Shown here piece by piece: positions 45,502 through 54,380 of a DNA stretch of 64,000 bases. Where the stretch lies: NCBI RefSeq assembly GCF_004526235.1, contig NZ_CP038159.1, positions 3,224,001 through 3,288,000 of the forward strand, read 5' to 3'. Source of the stretch: Sphingobacterium sp. CZ-2. Lineage in GTDB: Bacteria; Bacteroidota; Bacteroidia; Sphingobacteriales; Sphingobacteriaceae. Numbering within the stretch: the stretch's first letter is position 1; the number at the start of each line of letters is the position of its first letter. The notes beneath the pieces are model-generated. The model did no database searches. It saw only the letters and a program-made list of their open reading frames with translations, and was not told the DNA's origin. Made by a program: the position numbers and the translations under genes.

Positions 45502-47196
45502 ATGAAAAGTATATATAGCCATTTGCTGATTATGATGGTTCTTTTCGGATTTTCTGCCTGTAAAAAGGAAAAGGAATCTTTTGAAGAGAAATTAATGGCA
45601 GGCACGGAATTGATGGAGGTAGGAAGTAAAACAGGAAAATACCAATTTGATGTTCTTTCTAACGCAAATATGATGTTGGAATCGGATGTGGCTTGGATTG
45701 TATTGGATACGACCGAACTAGAAAAAGGAAAACGTAAGGTTGTTTTCGAGGTTCAAGCCAATGAGGATGATGAACGATCGGGAATTATTACGGTTCGTAT
45801 CAACAATGAGCTTTCTAAACAGGTATTGGTAAGCCAAGAATCTGGAAAAGTGCCGGTCTTCTTTGTTAGTCCTACAGGAACTGGAGATGGATCTTCTTGG
45901 GAAAGTCCTTCCACTTTCCATGCGGCCATGGAAAAGGCCACCACAGGCAGTACGATTTATATGATGGAAGGTACCTATATGCCGGCAAAAACCATTCGTA
46001 ATGGAGAGTCCGCAGAAGAGTCAGATAAAACGTTTGAAATCAATAAGAATATCAGCGTGATCGGAGGCTTTTCAAAAGACGCCAGTATTGGTGCAAAACC
46101 TAATGCTGCGATGTACAAAACGATTCTGGATGGACGATTTGCAAGTGGAAAACAAGCATTCCATACTGTTACGGTGACTGCTGCTAAAGAATCAGGTTCA
46201 CAGGTTTATATCGAAGGTTTGGTGATAACTGGAGGAAATGCGACGGATAGAAGTACCAATATTTCCATAAACGGACTTAATTTTAGTCGTGGACAAGGGG
46301 GAGGAATGGCCATTGGTGGTTCACAGGTACATTTGAAAAATGTAGAAATCATCGAGAACAAAGCAACCGCTGATAAAGGAACCGTTGGTTTTGCTGCTGG
46401 TATGTATGCTTTTGGTTCTGCGAATGTTATCATGGAGAATTCGAAGGTAAACAATAATACGAATGCAGGTAATAATGGTGGTGGTGTATGGATGCATACG
46501 TCAAATCTAACAGCCTATCATTCTCAATTCAACGAGAATTCAGCTAGAGGTACCGCTGGCGGTGTGCATGGCTATCCAAATGCCAAAATTATTCTTTATA
46601 ACTCCGAAGTGAGTCAAAACAGTAATACTTCTTACGGAGCTGGATTATATCTTCGGGAAAAATCTACCGGCATCTTAGTGAACTGTTTATTGGTGGGAAA
46701 TAAGAGTACTTCAAAGAATGGTGGTGGAGCAGTGATGCTCTATGATGATTGTAAAATAGATATCATCAGCTCAACTATTACGGGAAATGAAATTCCTGGG
46801 CCGGGTGCTGGCGTATATCGTAGATCAAAAGTGAATAACTTAACCATTATCAATTCCATTATTTCCGGAAATAAACAGGATGCAAACTCTACCGATGTTG
46901 ATGCGTATACTGATAATGCAGGAATTATCCCAGTGATCAAAAGTTCTGCCATTGCCGGTCAGGTATATAGCGAAGGAGGTTCAGTGGCCTCAGGACTTTC
47001 ATTTAATCCGGCAACCATGCTTAGTGCCCAATATTTACCAATAGGTGCTAATAATCCTGCTTTAACACATGGTTTAAATGCCAGTTCTTTAATAACTATA
47101 GGACAAACATATAGCCCGGAATTGGAAGAGCATATCAAAGCCGATAAAAATGGAAATGAACGTACCGATAAAATCATGGGTGCTCTAATAAAATAA
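45502..47196 (+). CDS. BACON plus right-handed beta-helix surface lipoprotein
   Basis: 564 aa. Lipobox FSAC, then a BACON-like Ig domain (about 35-115; DVAWIVLDTTELEKGKRKVVFEV, RSGIITVRINNELSKQVLVSQ), then a parallel beta-helix typical of the polysaccharide lyase/choice-of-anchor Q group: FFVSPTGTGDGSSWESPSTF and repeated stretches such as VIMENSKVNNNTNAGNNGGG, GVHGYPNAKIILYNSEVSQN. No lyase catalytic residues can be assigned by eye. It may bind or cut the glycan at the cell surface. Confidence 0.85.
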   Translation: MKSIYSHLLIMMVLFGFSACKKEKESFEEKLMAGTELMEVGSKTGKYQFDVLSNANMMLESDVAWIVLDTTELEKGKRKVVFEVQANEDDERSGIITVRINNELSKQVLVSQESGKVPVFFVSPTGTGDGSSWESPSTFHAAMEKATTGSTIYMMEGTYMPAKTIRNGESAEESDKTFEINKNISVIGGFSKDASIGAKPNAAMYKTILDGRFASGKQAFHTVTVTAAKESGSQVYIEGLVITGGNATDRSTNISINGLNFSRGQGGGMAIGGSQVHLKNVEIIENKATADKGTVGFAAGMYAFGSANVIMENSKVNNNTNAGNNGGGVWMHTSNLTAYHSQFNENSARGTAGGVHGYPNAKIILYNSEVSQNSNTSYGAGLYLREKSTGILVNCLLVGNKSTSKNGGGAVMLYDDCKIDIISSTITGNEIPGPGAGVYRRSKVNNLTIINSIISGNKQDANSTDVDAYTDNAGIIPVIKSSAIAGQVYSEGGSVASGLSFNPATMLSAQYLPIGANNPALTHGLNASSLITIGQTYSPELEEHIKADKNGNERTDKIMGALIK

Positions 47197-47197
47197 C

Positions 47198-48337
47198 ATG
47201 AAAAAAATTGCTATAAGCATACTTCTGAGTATAATCAGCCTAACTACCGTTTTCTGTCATTCCAAGACCATCATGTTGGTCTTGGGATCGGCAGATCCAA
47301 AAGTATTGGATGAACGGATACAGATTGCTTTGCGATTATATAAGATACAATCCTTTGATGATATTATTGTTTCTGGGGGTTGTGCTGCGCATGGATCGAG
47401 TATCTGTGAGGCAAGTAGAATGTATGATCAGATGACAGCAAGCGGAATCCCTGCTGAAAAAATCCACAAAGAGGAAAATGCAAAGACAACGGTTCAGAAT
47501 TATATTTTCAGTAGGGTGTTGAAAAATGCATCTGGTGAAAAAATTATGCAGCCGGGGGATACGGTTTTTGTGGTGTCTAATCATTGGCATGCCATATCGG
47601 TTGCCGCACGTTTAGAAAAATATGATGGGGTAGTAGCCCGATTCTTTATTGAAGGATCTCAACAACCCAAGGAATCCGACAAACTAGACTATGTCAATAT
47701 TTTTAATGGCGAAATGGATAATGATAAATTTATTACCAAAGGCACGTGGTTAACCCCTGACGCAGTATGGTCAGTTAAAGATTCTATTTACTATCTAATG
47801 GGTAATCTGCTCTATGTCAGTAATCCAGAGAACACTTCCTATACTGTTAAAAAATTAAGTTCAGATAGGGAATTAGTAAAAGGTGTAGATCTGGAACAGG
47901 ACTTACATTTTATTGATGACGGGAAGCAATGGTTGATTTGGGATGGAGCTAAGTTTCTACCAATGGATAAAACTTCTGGCAAACAACGTGGTTCATTTGC
48001 TTGGCATGAGCTGTTGAGGAATGCCCCGGAATCATGGAAACATTCCATGAAGACTGGATTTATCCAAGATGGGACTTTATACCTCTTTTCAGATTCCAAA
48101 TTGCTTATTGCCAAGAAAAAAGGAAAATACTTTGATGTGGAAACTGAAACGTCGGCAGATCAGTATTTTAAAAACTGGCCTTTTGGATGGGGAAAAGGGA
48201 ATGTTAATGCTGCTTCTATGGACCAAGAGACCAATGAAATTCAGCTTTATAGAAATATGGAAGTCTTAACCCTTGACCTTAAACAAAGGACCGTAAAACA
48301 GGTGAAGCCCTTGCGCTTAAAATGGGTGAATTACTAA
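47198..48337 (+). CDS. YdcF/DUF218 protein with hemopexin-like C-terminal propeller
   Basis: 379 aa, exported (signal peptide to about residue 22). Residues ~23-165 are a YdcF/SanA (DUF218) domain: TIMLVLGSADPKVLDERIQIALRL, DDIIVSGGCAAHG, SEASRM-like helix, ENAKTTVQNYIFSR and VVSNHWHAISVAARL. The remaining ~210 residues show four repeats resembling hemopexin blades: DAVWSVKDSIYYLMGNLLYV, DLHFIDDGKQWLIWDGAKFL, KTGFIQDGTLYLFSDSKLLI and NAASMDQETNEIQLYRNMEV. I know of no described YdcF-hemopexin fusion. It follows the beta-helix gene by one base. YdcF proteins are linked to envelope glycan metabolism; the propeller may bind a glycan or metal. Confidence 0.75.
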   Translation: MKKIAISILLSIISLTTVFCHSKTIMLVLGSADPKVLDERIQIALRLYKIQSFDDIIVSGGCAAHGSSICEASRMYDQMTASGIPAEKIHKEENAKTTVQNYIFSRVLKNASGEKIMQPGDTVFVVSNHWHAISVAARLEKYDGVVARFFIEGSQQPKESDKLDYVNIFNGEMDNDKFITKGTWLTPDAVWSVKDSIYYLMGNLLYVSNPENTSYTVKKLSSDRELVKGVDLEQDLHFIDDGKQWLIWDGAKFLPMDKTSGKQRGSFAWHELLRNAPESWKHSMKTGFIQDGTLYLFSDSKLLIAKKKGKYFDVETETSADQYFKNWPFGWGKGNVNAASMDQETNEIQLYRNMEVLTLDLKQRTVKQVKPLRLKWVNY

Positions 48338-48352
48338 TAAAACAACCAATAC

Positions 48353-49228
48353 ATGAAAAAACTAAATTTAATATACTACTTCATCTTCCTTTTATTTTTC
48401 ACTTCATGTGAAAAGAATGATGGAACCCAATTACCATACGATTATTCGCAGGAAGAAACCCTAGGTCTTCAGGAAACATTAGAGAAAGCCGATTGGAAAA
48501 CCAAGCAGGTGGCTGAAGGGATAATGTGGAAACATGTTCAATTTTCGCAGATTTTTGAATCTAAGCAATATATCAATATGTTCGAAATCGATTTGACGAA
48601 AGGCTTTGACATTGAAATTCTCTATGTAAAAACAGGCTTTTTGAAAACGAGTGACGCAGCCACGAGAGCGAATGCATTAGTTGCTTTTAATGGTTCTTAT
48701 TTCAATACAAGTGTTGGTGGTTCAACGGTTTTCTTCAAATACGATAATGTAGTACAAAATCAAACCGTAAATGGTTTTAATCCTTATCGGGAAAACGGAG
48801 CAATGGTTATTGATGCCTCTGGAAAACCTAAGATCATTTTAAAACCAAGTTCTGGATGGACTTCTGTGGCAGAACCTATCGCATTGGCTGGCGGACCTCT
48901 TTTGATTCAGAATGGGGAAGAACTGTCGCAATTGAATGTAGATTTCAATACGGCTAGACATCCTCGTACGGCCGTAGGGATTACCGCAGATCAAAAAATG
49001 ATTGTGGTAGTTGTAGATGGTCGTTCCTCTCAATCCCAGGGCTTGACCATTCCCCAATTGTCTTCTCTTATGAAGGCATTAGGCTGTGTTTCTGCTGTTA
49101 ATTATGATGGTGGAGGATCCAGCACGGCATGGGTTAAAGGCGAAGGAGTCGTTAATTTTCCATCGGATAACGGAAAATTTGATCATGAGGGTGAACGTGC
49201 TGTGGCTACGGTTTTTACCGTGAAATAA
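48353..49228 (+). CDS. Phosphodiester glycosidase (NAGPA/DUF2233) lipoprotein
   Basis: 291 aa. Lipobox FFTSC. NAGPA-family motifs: NALVAFNGSYFNT, the GGPLLIQNGEEL strand, HPRTAVGIT, VVVVDGRSSQSQGLT and VNYDGGGSSTAWV, ending with NFPSD and GERAVATV. The family includes the mammalian enzyme that removes GlcNAc from GlcNAc-1-phospho-mannose and bacterial homologues of known structure. It cleaves sugar-1-phosphate diesters. Being last in a SusC/D operon, it probably frees a sugar from a phosphodiester-containing glycan at the surface or in the periplasm. Confidence 0.88.
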   Translation: MKKLNLIYYFIFLLFFTSCEKNDGTQLPYDYSQEETLGLQETLEKADWKTKQVAEGIMWKHVQFSQIFESKQYINMFEIDLTKGFDIEILYVKTGFLKTSDAATRANALVAFNGSYFNTSVGGSTVFFKYDNVVQNQTVNGFNPYRENGAMVIDASGKPKIILKPSSGWTSVAEPIALAGGPLLIQNGEELSQLNVDFNTARHPRTAVGITADQKMIVVVVDGRSSQSQGLTIPQLSSLMKALGCVSAVNYDGGGSSTAWVKGEGVVNFPSDNGKFDHEGERAVATVFTVK

Positions 49229-49273
49229 ACACTTCAATTTCTTTAGAATGAAAGGTTTTGACCTTCAATATTT

Positions 49274-49303
49274 AAAAGGCGCAAATTTATATTTGCGCCT
49301 TTT
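49274..49303 (+). terminator. Hairpin terminator of the phosphodiester glycosidase operon
   Basis: AAAAGGCGCAAAT (49274-49286) and ATTTGCGCCTTTT (49291-49303) form a perfect 13-bp stem with a 4-base loop, 45 bases after the stop codon. Confidence 0.82.
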
Positions 49304-49379
49304 CATATTTTATAAACCTAAATGGTTGATTATTTGTATATTAATTAGATGTAAGTGATGTATACCAAAAAATAAACCC

Positions 49380-49955
49380 ATGAAAAAAATGACCTATTTC
49401 TTGTTAATACTTTTTGGACCTTTGGTTTCAAGTTGCGAATATGGAGCATCCACAGAAGAAACAAAACAATATGATACCTTGGTGGATATTTTTCAAAAGT
49501 CCGAAAATCTGCTTATTCAATATCGGAAAATGAAGGCAGAAGGAGGGAAAGACAGCCTTAATTTACAAGATTATACTTATGAAACTTTTAAAAGTGAATC
49601 TCCAGAATTATTGAATAATACCCAGAAATACAAAGAAGGTTTATGGAGATTGCTTATTGATGATGATATTCAAAAAGATGCTTACACCAATGAAGATATT
49701 GCTTTGCTTCTGTTTAATTTGGGTAGTAAAGACTTTTTAGAATCCAAAGAAAAGGTTTTTGCATATTATAAAGAAGATAAGGTTGATTTTGGACTATTGA
49801 AAATGATGCTCATGCCAAATGGGAAGATCAAAGGATTTAAAGATGATTCGGATATCATGCAGGAAACGGAAAAATTTAATCAAAAGGTTTCGAGGCATTT
49901 GGCTAAGGGTAATCAGGAAGAGCGGGAATTAGCCGAATTTTTATCCAATAGATAA
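49380..49955 (+). CDS. Small predicted lipoprotein of unknown function
   Basis: 191 aa. Lipobox VSSC/E after a hydrophobic segment (YFLLILFGPLVSSC). The mature protein is helical and charged, with no family I recognise. It lies between a terminator and the beta-lactamase promoter, so it is probably transcribed alone. The stretch KMKAEGGKDSLNLQDY and the C-terminal EERELAEFLSNR look surface-exposed. Confidence 0.6.
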   Translation: MKKMTYFLLILFGPLVSSCEYGASTEETKQYDTLVDIFQKSENLLIQYRKMKAEGGKDSLNLQDYTYETFKSESPELLNNTQKYKEGLWRLLIDDDIQKDAYTNEDIALLLFNLGSKDFLESKEKVFAYYKEDKVDFGLLKMMLMPNGKIKGFKDDSDIMQETEKFNQKVSRHLAKGNQEERELAEFLSNR

Positions 49956-49973
49956 TAATTACTGGGGGTAATC

Positions 49974-50012
49974 GTTAGTTTTGTGATATGCTATTTACCA
50001 TTGAAAACTAAC
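49974..50012 (+). promoter_or_regulatory. Promoter -7 box and inverted repeat of the beta-lactamase gene
   Basis: TAGTTTTG (49976-49983) fits TAnnTTTG. GTTAGTTTT (49974-49982) recurs inverted as AAAACTAAC (50004-50012), five bases before the ATG at 50018, so the repeat covers the -7 box and the leader. It could be a repressor site or a leader hairpin. Confidence 0.5.
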
Positions 50013-50017
50013 AATAT

Positions 50018-50938
50018 ATGTATAAATCCATTCTTTCTCTTTCTTTACTAGGACTATTAAGTATCTCCCCAGCTTTTTCTCAAAATTCTTTTATTTCCTC
50101 TCCAAATTTAGCGAAGCTACAACCTAAGATTGATAGTATTTTATCGAAATATGATGCAAAAGTAGGTGTAGCTATTCATAACCATGATCTCTCGGATAGT
50201 TTGATTGTCAATGGTGATCATCGCTATCCTTTACAGAGCGTATATAAATTTCATTTAGGGATAGTTATTTTGGATCAAGTGGATAAGGGAAAGCTGAAAA
50301 TGAAAGAGCCTTTGGTCTTTAGTAAGGAAACGATGAATTCGGAGCTGTATAGCCCGATTAAGGATGCACATCCTAATGGGGTTACTTTGCCATTGGATGA
50401 GGTTTTGTTTCACACCATTGCAGAAAGTGATAATATTGGTTGTGATGCGATGTTTGACTTAGTGGGAGGGCCAAAAGTAGTGGATACTTATTTTAAAAAG
50501 CTGGGATTTAAAGATCAGAACATAGCTTATAAAGAAAGGGTGCAACAGGCAAAATGGGACATTCAATTTGAAAACTGGACCACTGTTTCTGCGGGTAATC
50601 ATATCATGCATGCTTTTTACACCAATGATGATCAATTACTTTCCAAAAAATCGTATGATTTTCTTTGGGATAATATGAGAAAGACGACTACTGGACCTAA
50701 AAGGATAAAAGGTTTGCTGCCAAAAGGGACAGTCGTTGCGCATAAGACGGGTACTTCGGGAAGGAATAGGCAGGCTGGGGTGACAGCAGCGATAAATGAT
50801 ATTGGTGTTGTTTCGCTTCCGGATGGTAAGGTTTTTTACATTAGTGTTTATGTAACGGCTTCGAATGAAGTGGGGGAACCTAATGAAAGGGTTGTTGCGG
50901 AGGTTTCTAAGGCTGCTTATGATGCCTTTGTGGAATAA
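50018..50938 (+). CDS. bla: Class A beta-lactamase, subclass A2 (PER/CGA-like)
   Basis: 306 aa with a signal peptide ending near SPAFSQ. Active-site motifs: S74-V-Y-K77 (SxxK), S137-D-N139 (SDN), and K243-T-G245. E173 appears to be the equivalent of Glu166. The run TTGPKRIKGLLPKGTVVAHK is very close to PER-type enzymes. It hydrolyses beta-lactams in the periplasm; extended-spectrum activity is usual for the subclass but cannot be proved from sequence. No mobile element flanks it, so it is probably intrinsic to the species. Confidence 0.92.
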   Translation: MYKSILSLSLLGLLSISPAFSQNSFISSPNLAKLQPKIDSILSKYDAKVGVAIHNHDLSDSLIVNGDHRYPLQSVYKFHLGIVILDQVDKGKLKMKEPLVFSKETMNSELYSPIKDAHPNGVTLPLDEVLFHTIAESDNIGCDAMFDLVGGPKVVDTYFKKLGFKDQNIAYKERVQQAKWDIQFENWTTVSAGNHIMHAFYTNDDQLLSKKSYDFLWDNMRKTTTGPKRIKGLLPKGTVVAHKTGTSGRNRQAGVTAAINDIGVVSLPDGKVFYISVYVTASNEVGEPNERVVAEVSKAAYDAFVE

Positions 50939-51000
50939 GATTTTGGAGAAAGATTGTTAGCCTGGATGAAGGCTTTTGCAGTCGAATTTCAAGTGAGTTT

Positions 51001-51042
51001 TAAGTGAGTTGTAAGTGCATAAAGTCACTTACAACTCACTTA
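51001..51042. terminator. Long hairpin after the beta-lactamase gene
   Basis: TAAGTGAGTTGTAAGTG (51001-51017) is matched exactly by CACTTACAACTCACTTA (51026-51042), a 17-bp perfect stem. The arms themselves are built of the repeated word AAGTGAG/AAGTG, with further copies just outside (from about 50990). It may be a bidirectional terminator. Confidence 0.6.
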
Positions 51043-51116
51043 CACCTCACTTAGAATATGCTTTTACTGTGGTTCTATTTTGAAGCTAATAGGAGCATAA
51101 GCATTTAATAACAATA

Positions 51117-51268
51117 CCCGTCATTGCGAGGAACGAAGCAATCTTTGAACTCTGTCATCCTGAGCATCGTCGAAGGATCTGTTCGGTTGTTAGTATTCGA
51201 ACAGATGCTTCGACTTCGCTCAGCATGACAAAAAAGATTGCTTCGTCGTGCCTCCTCGCAATGACGGG
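51117..51268. repeat. Nested interspersed palindromic repeat
   Basis: Outer arms CCCGTCATTGCGAGG (51117-51131) and an inverse ending CCTCGCAATGACGGG (51254-51268), with GAAGCAATCTT/AAGATTGCTTC just inside. Inner arms TGTCATCCTGAGCATCGTCG and CGACTTCGCTCAGCATGACA enclose a third hairpin with TGTTCG/CGAACA. The most complete copy of the family also seen at 16289 and 18784. Confidence 0.88.
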
Positions 51269-51303
51269 TAATGTCGGGTTTAATATTTATTCATCAACCC
51301 ATT

Positions 51304-52803
51304 CTATTCATTCATCAACCTAACAGCTGATAAATAAAAGAATCCAGTACCATTATTATTATTCTCTCCTGCGGTAACAGTAACCGTAATCTTACCATTC
51401 GCATCAGGTTTAACCCCCTTAGCTACAACAATTTTATTGGTATTACTTGAAGTATTCAAACTAACAGAAACCTCATTCGTACCTTTACTGATATACTTAG
51501 TTTCCCGATTATCAGAAACACTACCACGTGAACCAAAGAACGAAAGATTATAAGTCAAGTTTTTATCCAGCCCTGAAATTTCAAATACCGATTGCTTGAT
51601 GGTCATTCCTCCAAATGCCCCTTTCGAATTTCCGAAATAAGAATATTTCGAAACATTACTAGGCATGTTCAACGGAGTTACTGTAGTTGTTGGTCCATCC
51701 GCATTCACGCCATTAAAACGTTCGGTGATGGATAATTTCATCCCTGTATAAGACCCAAGACTGTCTTTCAATCCTATTGATGTTCCAGCAAGGAATGAAC
51801 TGATCTGATTCCATCTTTCTGAAGCTGCATTATTACCGAAATCCAATAATACCGCACTGGCCAAAGGACCACCCGATCCACCTTGGAAATCCGTCATGGT
51901 AGTGACTTCAAAAGGCTTTAATACCGCAAAATGAGCTGCATTTTGAGCAATACTTGCTTCAAAAGCTGATACAGCCTCCGGTTTATAAGTCATGCCTACG
52001 GAAGATTGTCCAAAAAGAGTTTCGAACCAAGTACAAGCGGCCAAATACCTCCCCAATGGAATTTTTAAATGGTAACCGTCTCTTGTCCAATCGTCACCAA
52101 TAACGGAAGTACGTCCATTTTGAATGGCTGTTCCTGAAGGAACAATGATATCGATAGGCACAATATCCTTCACTTTCTGGGATACATTGACAATTGCCTC
52201 ATACATTTTCATTTGATCTTTATCGTAATTTGCAAATCCTGAATGGGTAGAGGTCTTCGCATATGCCCACGTTTGATGATAGATATATTTGACGTTTTGG
52301 TTCAACACATTTTCTTTTACATAGTTAAATACCACAGGTAAGGAATTCTGAATGGTTTCCAATTGACCAGAATTTTGGCTTACCTGTTGAAAAGAAACAT
52401 AATCCCAATGTTCATCCTTTAAAGCGGTCAGGATGGAAACTTTTGGATAGTTTTTCTTGGTTCCATCCAAGGAAATTTTTCTATACTCATAAGAGGAAGC
52501 ATTCCTTTCCACATTGCTTTGATGCAATTCCATGGATGCTGACCCGATATACAGGTTTCCTATGATAACCTGTTTGCCACTTTCTTTCGCCAATTGGTAT
52601 AAATGTTCTTCTACGGCATCTTCAGAAAAGCTGTTCCCGATAGCTAATATTCGAATGACACCATCGTTTGCCCCACCTTGGATTCCAGTAAGATCTGTAG
52701 GAGGGATGTCATTCGGATTCCCATCACGTTTACAGGAAACGACTACTGTTAAGAGGACCAAAACCGCTAAGCAGTATTTGATCTGTTGAAATATTGTGTT
52801 CAT
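51304..52803 (-). CDS. DUF4886 SGNH-type hydrolase lipoprotein
   Basis: 499 aa. Lipobox VVSC, then the DUF4886 domain with the SGNH nucleophile region RILAIGNSFSEDAVEEHLYQ (Ser in GNSFS), WDYVSFQQVSQNSGQ and the late RDGYHLKIPLGRYLAA containing the catalytic Asp/His. The last ~170 residues are a separate jelly-roll-like domain found on carbohydrate esterases (LDFGNNAASERWNQ, FYLSAVRLM). Probably removes acyl groups from a glycan. It is last in a SusC-SusD-hydrolase operon, 28 bases after the SusD stop. Confidence 0.82.
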   Translation of the reverse strand: MNTIFQQIKYCLAVLVLLTVVVSCKRDGNPNDIPPTDLTGIQGGANDGVIRILAIGNSFSEDAVEEHLYQLAKESGKQVIIGNLYIGSASMELHQSNVERNASSYEYRKISLDGTKKNYPKVSILTALKDEHWDYVSFQQVSQNSGQLETIQNSLPVVFNYVKENVLNQNVKYIYHQTWAYAKTSTHSGFANYDKDQMKMYEAIVNVSQKVKDIVPIDIIVPSGTAIQNGRTSVIGDDWTRDGYHLKIPLGRYLAACTWFETLFGQSSVGMTYKPEAVSAFEASIAQNAAHFAVLKPFEVTTMTDFQGGSGGPLASAVLLDFGNNAASERWNQISSFLAGTSIGLKDSLGSYTGMKLSITERFNGVNADGPTTTVTPLNMPSNVSKYSYFGNSKGAFGGMTIKQSVFEISGLDKNLTYNLSFFGSRGSVSDNRETKYISKGTNEVSVSLNTSSNTNKIVVAKGVKPDANGKITVTVTAGENNNNGTGFFYLSAVRLMNE

Positions 52804-52831
52804 TGTAATTTACATTTAATTAGAAATGGGA

Positions 52832-54361
52832 TTAATAACCAGGGTTTTGCGTCAAAACACCTTTACTTAAATCGATCTGTGTTAATGGAATTGGCAATAA
52901 CACATCCCTTAAATTGGAAAAGTTTGTTTTTCCAGCAGCGTGTAATGCAGTTTGTGCTGTTCCCCACCTTACCAAATCAAAGAAACGATCATGTTCCATC
53001 GCTAATTCAATGCGGCGTTCATGACGAATCCTATCTCTTAACGTAGCTTGGTCTGTAGCCGTAACATCCGCCAATACCCCAGCTGCAGCACCTCGACGTG
53101 CTCTAGCACGGATTTCATTCAACGCTGTTCTCGCTTCATCCGTTTTTCCCAATTCATTGGCAGCCTCTGCATACATTAAAACAACATCAGCATAACGAAG
53201 AATACGAACATTGATCCACCAACCACCTCTACTAATGGTATTCCTTAAGCTTGGAGAACCTAAAACTTTATGGTTATATCTTGGGTTCGGAACATCAGAA
53301 GGATAAATCGGCATATTTTCACCAAACACGGTTTTGTTGGTCGTTGTGGTGGTACTTGAATAAAGTATTGTTCTTTCCTTACGAGGATCTCCAGGCTCAT
53401 AAGCCGCTTCTAGAGCCTCACTTGGGGTATTCCATCCCCAACCTAAATTCCAGTTCCCAGCACCTCGAACCCCTTGAATACTGGCATATTGTATCCCATT
53501 ATCCTGAGTTACAGAAGGTGAGGCGGTAGCTTGGATTTCAAACACCGATTCGGAGCTGTTTTCACCCTCTTCCGAGAAGATCTTACTGTAATCTGTATCT
53601 AGGTTATAACGCCCTGAAGTTCGCACTGCATTTGCCGCATCGTAGGCCTGTTGCCATTTCTTTTGTGTGATATAAACCTTGGCTAACATTCCATTCGCTG
53701 CACCACGGGTCACGCGACCAATGAATTGAGAGTCCCAGGTGTCCGGGAGATACTGAATGGCGAAATTCAGATCCTCTTCTATAAAGGCATAGATTTCTGC
53801 TGCAGTGCTTTGAGGTACATTGCTTTGGCTAGCTGCATCTTCAAATAAGCGGTCGATTTTAGGAACGCGTCCAAAAAACCTCACTAGATTAAAGTAGGCG
53901 TAAGCCCTTAAAAATCTAACTTCCGCTTTTCCTTGAAGTTTCAATGCCTCATCAGCAACAACAGTGGTATTACTGTCGATTTCTTTTAAAGCTGTATTAC
54001 ATTTGGTGATCAAGCCATAATGTCCTGTCCAAAGGGCATTAGCACGCCCAGAGTTTGTTTGCACAGGGAAATTATCCATAGCAATGACATCGGCACCACC
54101 ATCAGATGCTGTACTCCCTTTGTCGGCATCATCCGAACGAATGGAGGTAGCATTTATAAAACCATCTACATGTACGCTATACGATCTTAAATCTTTATAA
54201 GCACCGAAAATATACTGATCATAAGGACTACCACCTGTAGGCCAAGGATAATTATCTTCGGTATAGGATCCCTGCGGTTGAGTATCTAAGAATTTTGAAC
54301 AACTGCTAAATAGGAAAGCGGTAGTACAAAGTGTTATTGCGATTTTTATATAATTTTTCAT
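52832..54361 (-). CDS. RagB/SusD family outer-membrane lipoprotein
   Basis: 509 aa. Lipobox LFSSC and SusD start CSKFLDTQPQGSYTEDNYPW; helical elements KAEVRFLRAYAYFNLVRFFG and TRGAANGMLAKVYITQKKW; C-terminal IRHERRIELAMEHDRFFDLVRWG signature. It pairs with the SusC encoded 19 bases upstream. The ligand is unknown; the esterase-like partner suggests an acylated glycan. Confidence 0.92.
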   Translation of the reverse strand: MKNYIKIAITLCTTAFLFSSCSKFLDTQPQGSYTEDNYPWPTGGSPYDQYIFGAYKDLRSYSVHVDGFINATSIRSDDADKGSTASDGGADVIAMDNFPVQTNSGRANALWTGHYGLITKCNTALKEIDSNTTVVADEALKLQGKAEVRFLRAYAYFNLVRFFGRVPKIDRLFEDAASQSNVPQSTAAEIYAFIEEDLNFAIQYLPDTWDSQFIGRVTRGAANGMLAKVYITQKKWQQAYDAANAVRTSGRYNLDTDYSKIFSEEGENSSESVFEIQATASPSVTQDNGIQYASIQGVRGAGNWNLGWGWNTPSEALEAAYEPGDPRKERTILYSSTTTTTNKTVFGENMPIYPSDVPNPRYNHKVLGSPSLRNTISRGGWWINVRILRYADVVLMYAEAANELGKTDEARTALNEIRARARRGAAAGVLADVTATDQATLRDRIRHERRIELAMEHDRFFDLVRWGTAQTALHAAGKTNFSNLRDVLLPIPLTQIDLSKGVLTQNPGY

Positions 54362-54380
54362 AACATTTCACATTTAGGAA

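Larger units (their letters stand above)
50939..51303. other. Gene-free stretch between convergent genes, filled with hairpins and a repeat
   Basis: No coding potential. It contains a 17-bp perfect hairpin (51001-51042) and an interspersed palindromic repeat (51117-51268), both listed separately, between the beta-lactamase (+) and the DUF4886 gene (-). Confidence 0.7.

Noticed and set aside
50018..50938. Recent acquisition of the beta-lactamase by a mobile element
   Set aside because: No transposase, integrase or target duplication flanks it, and its composition matches the surroundings.
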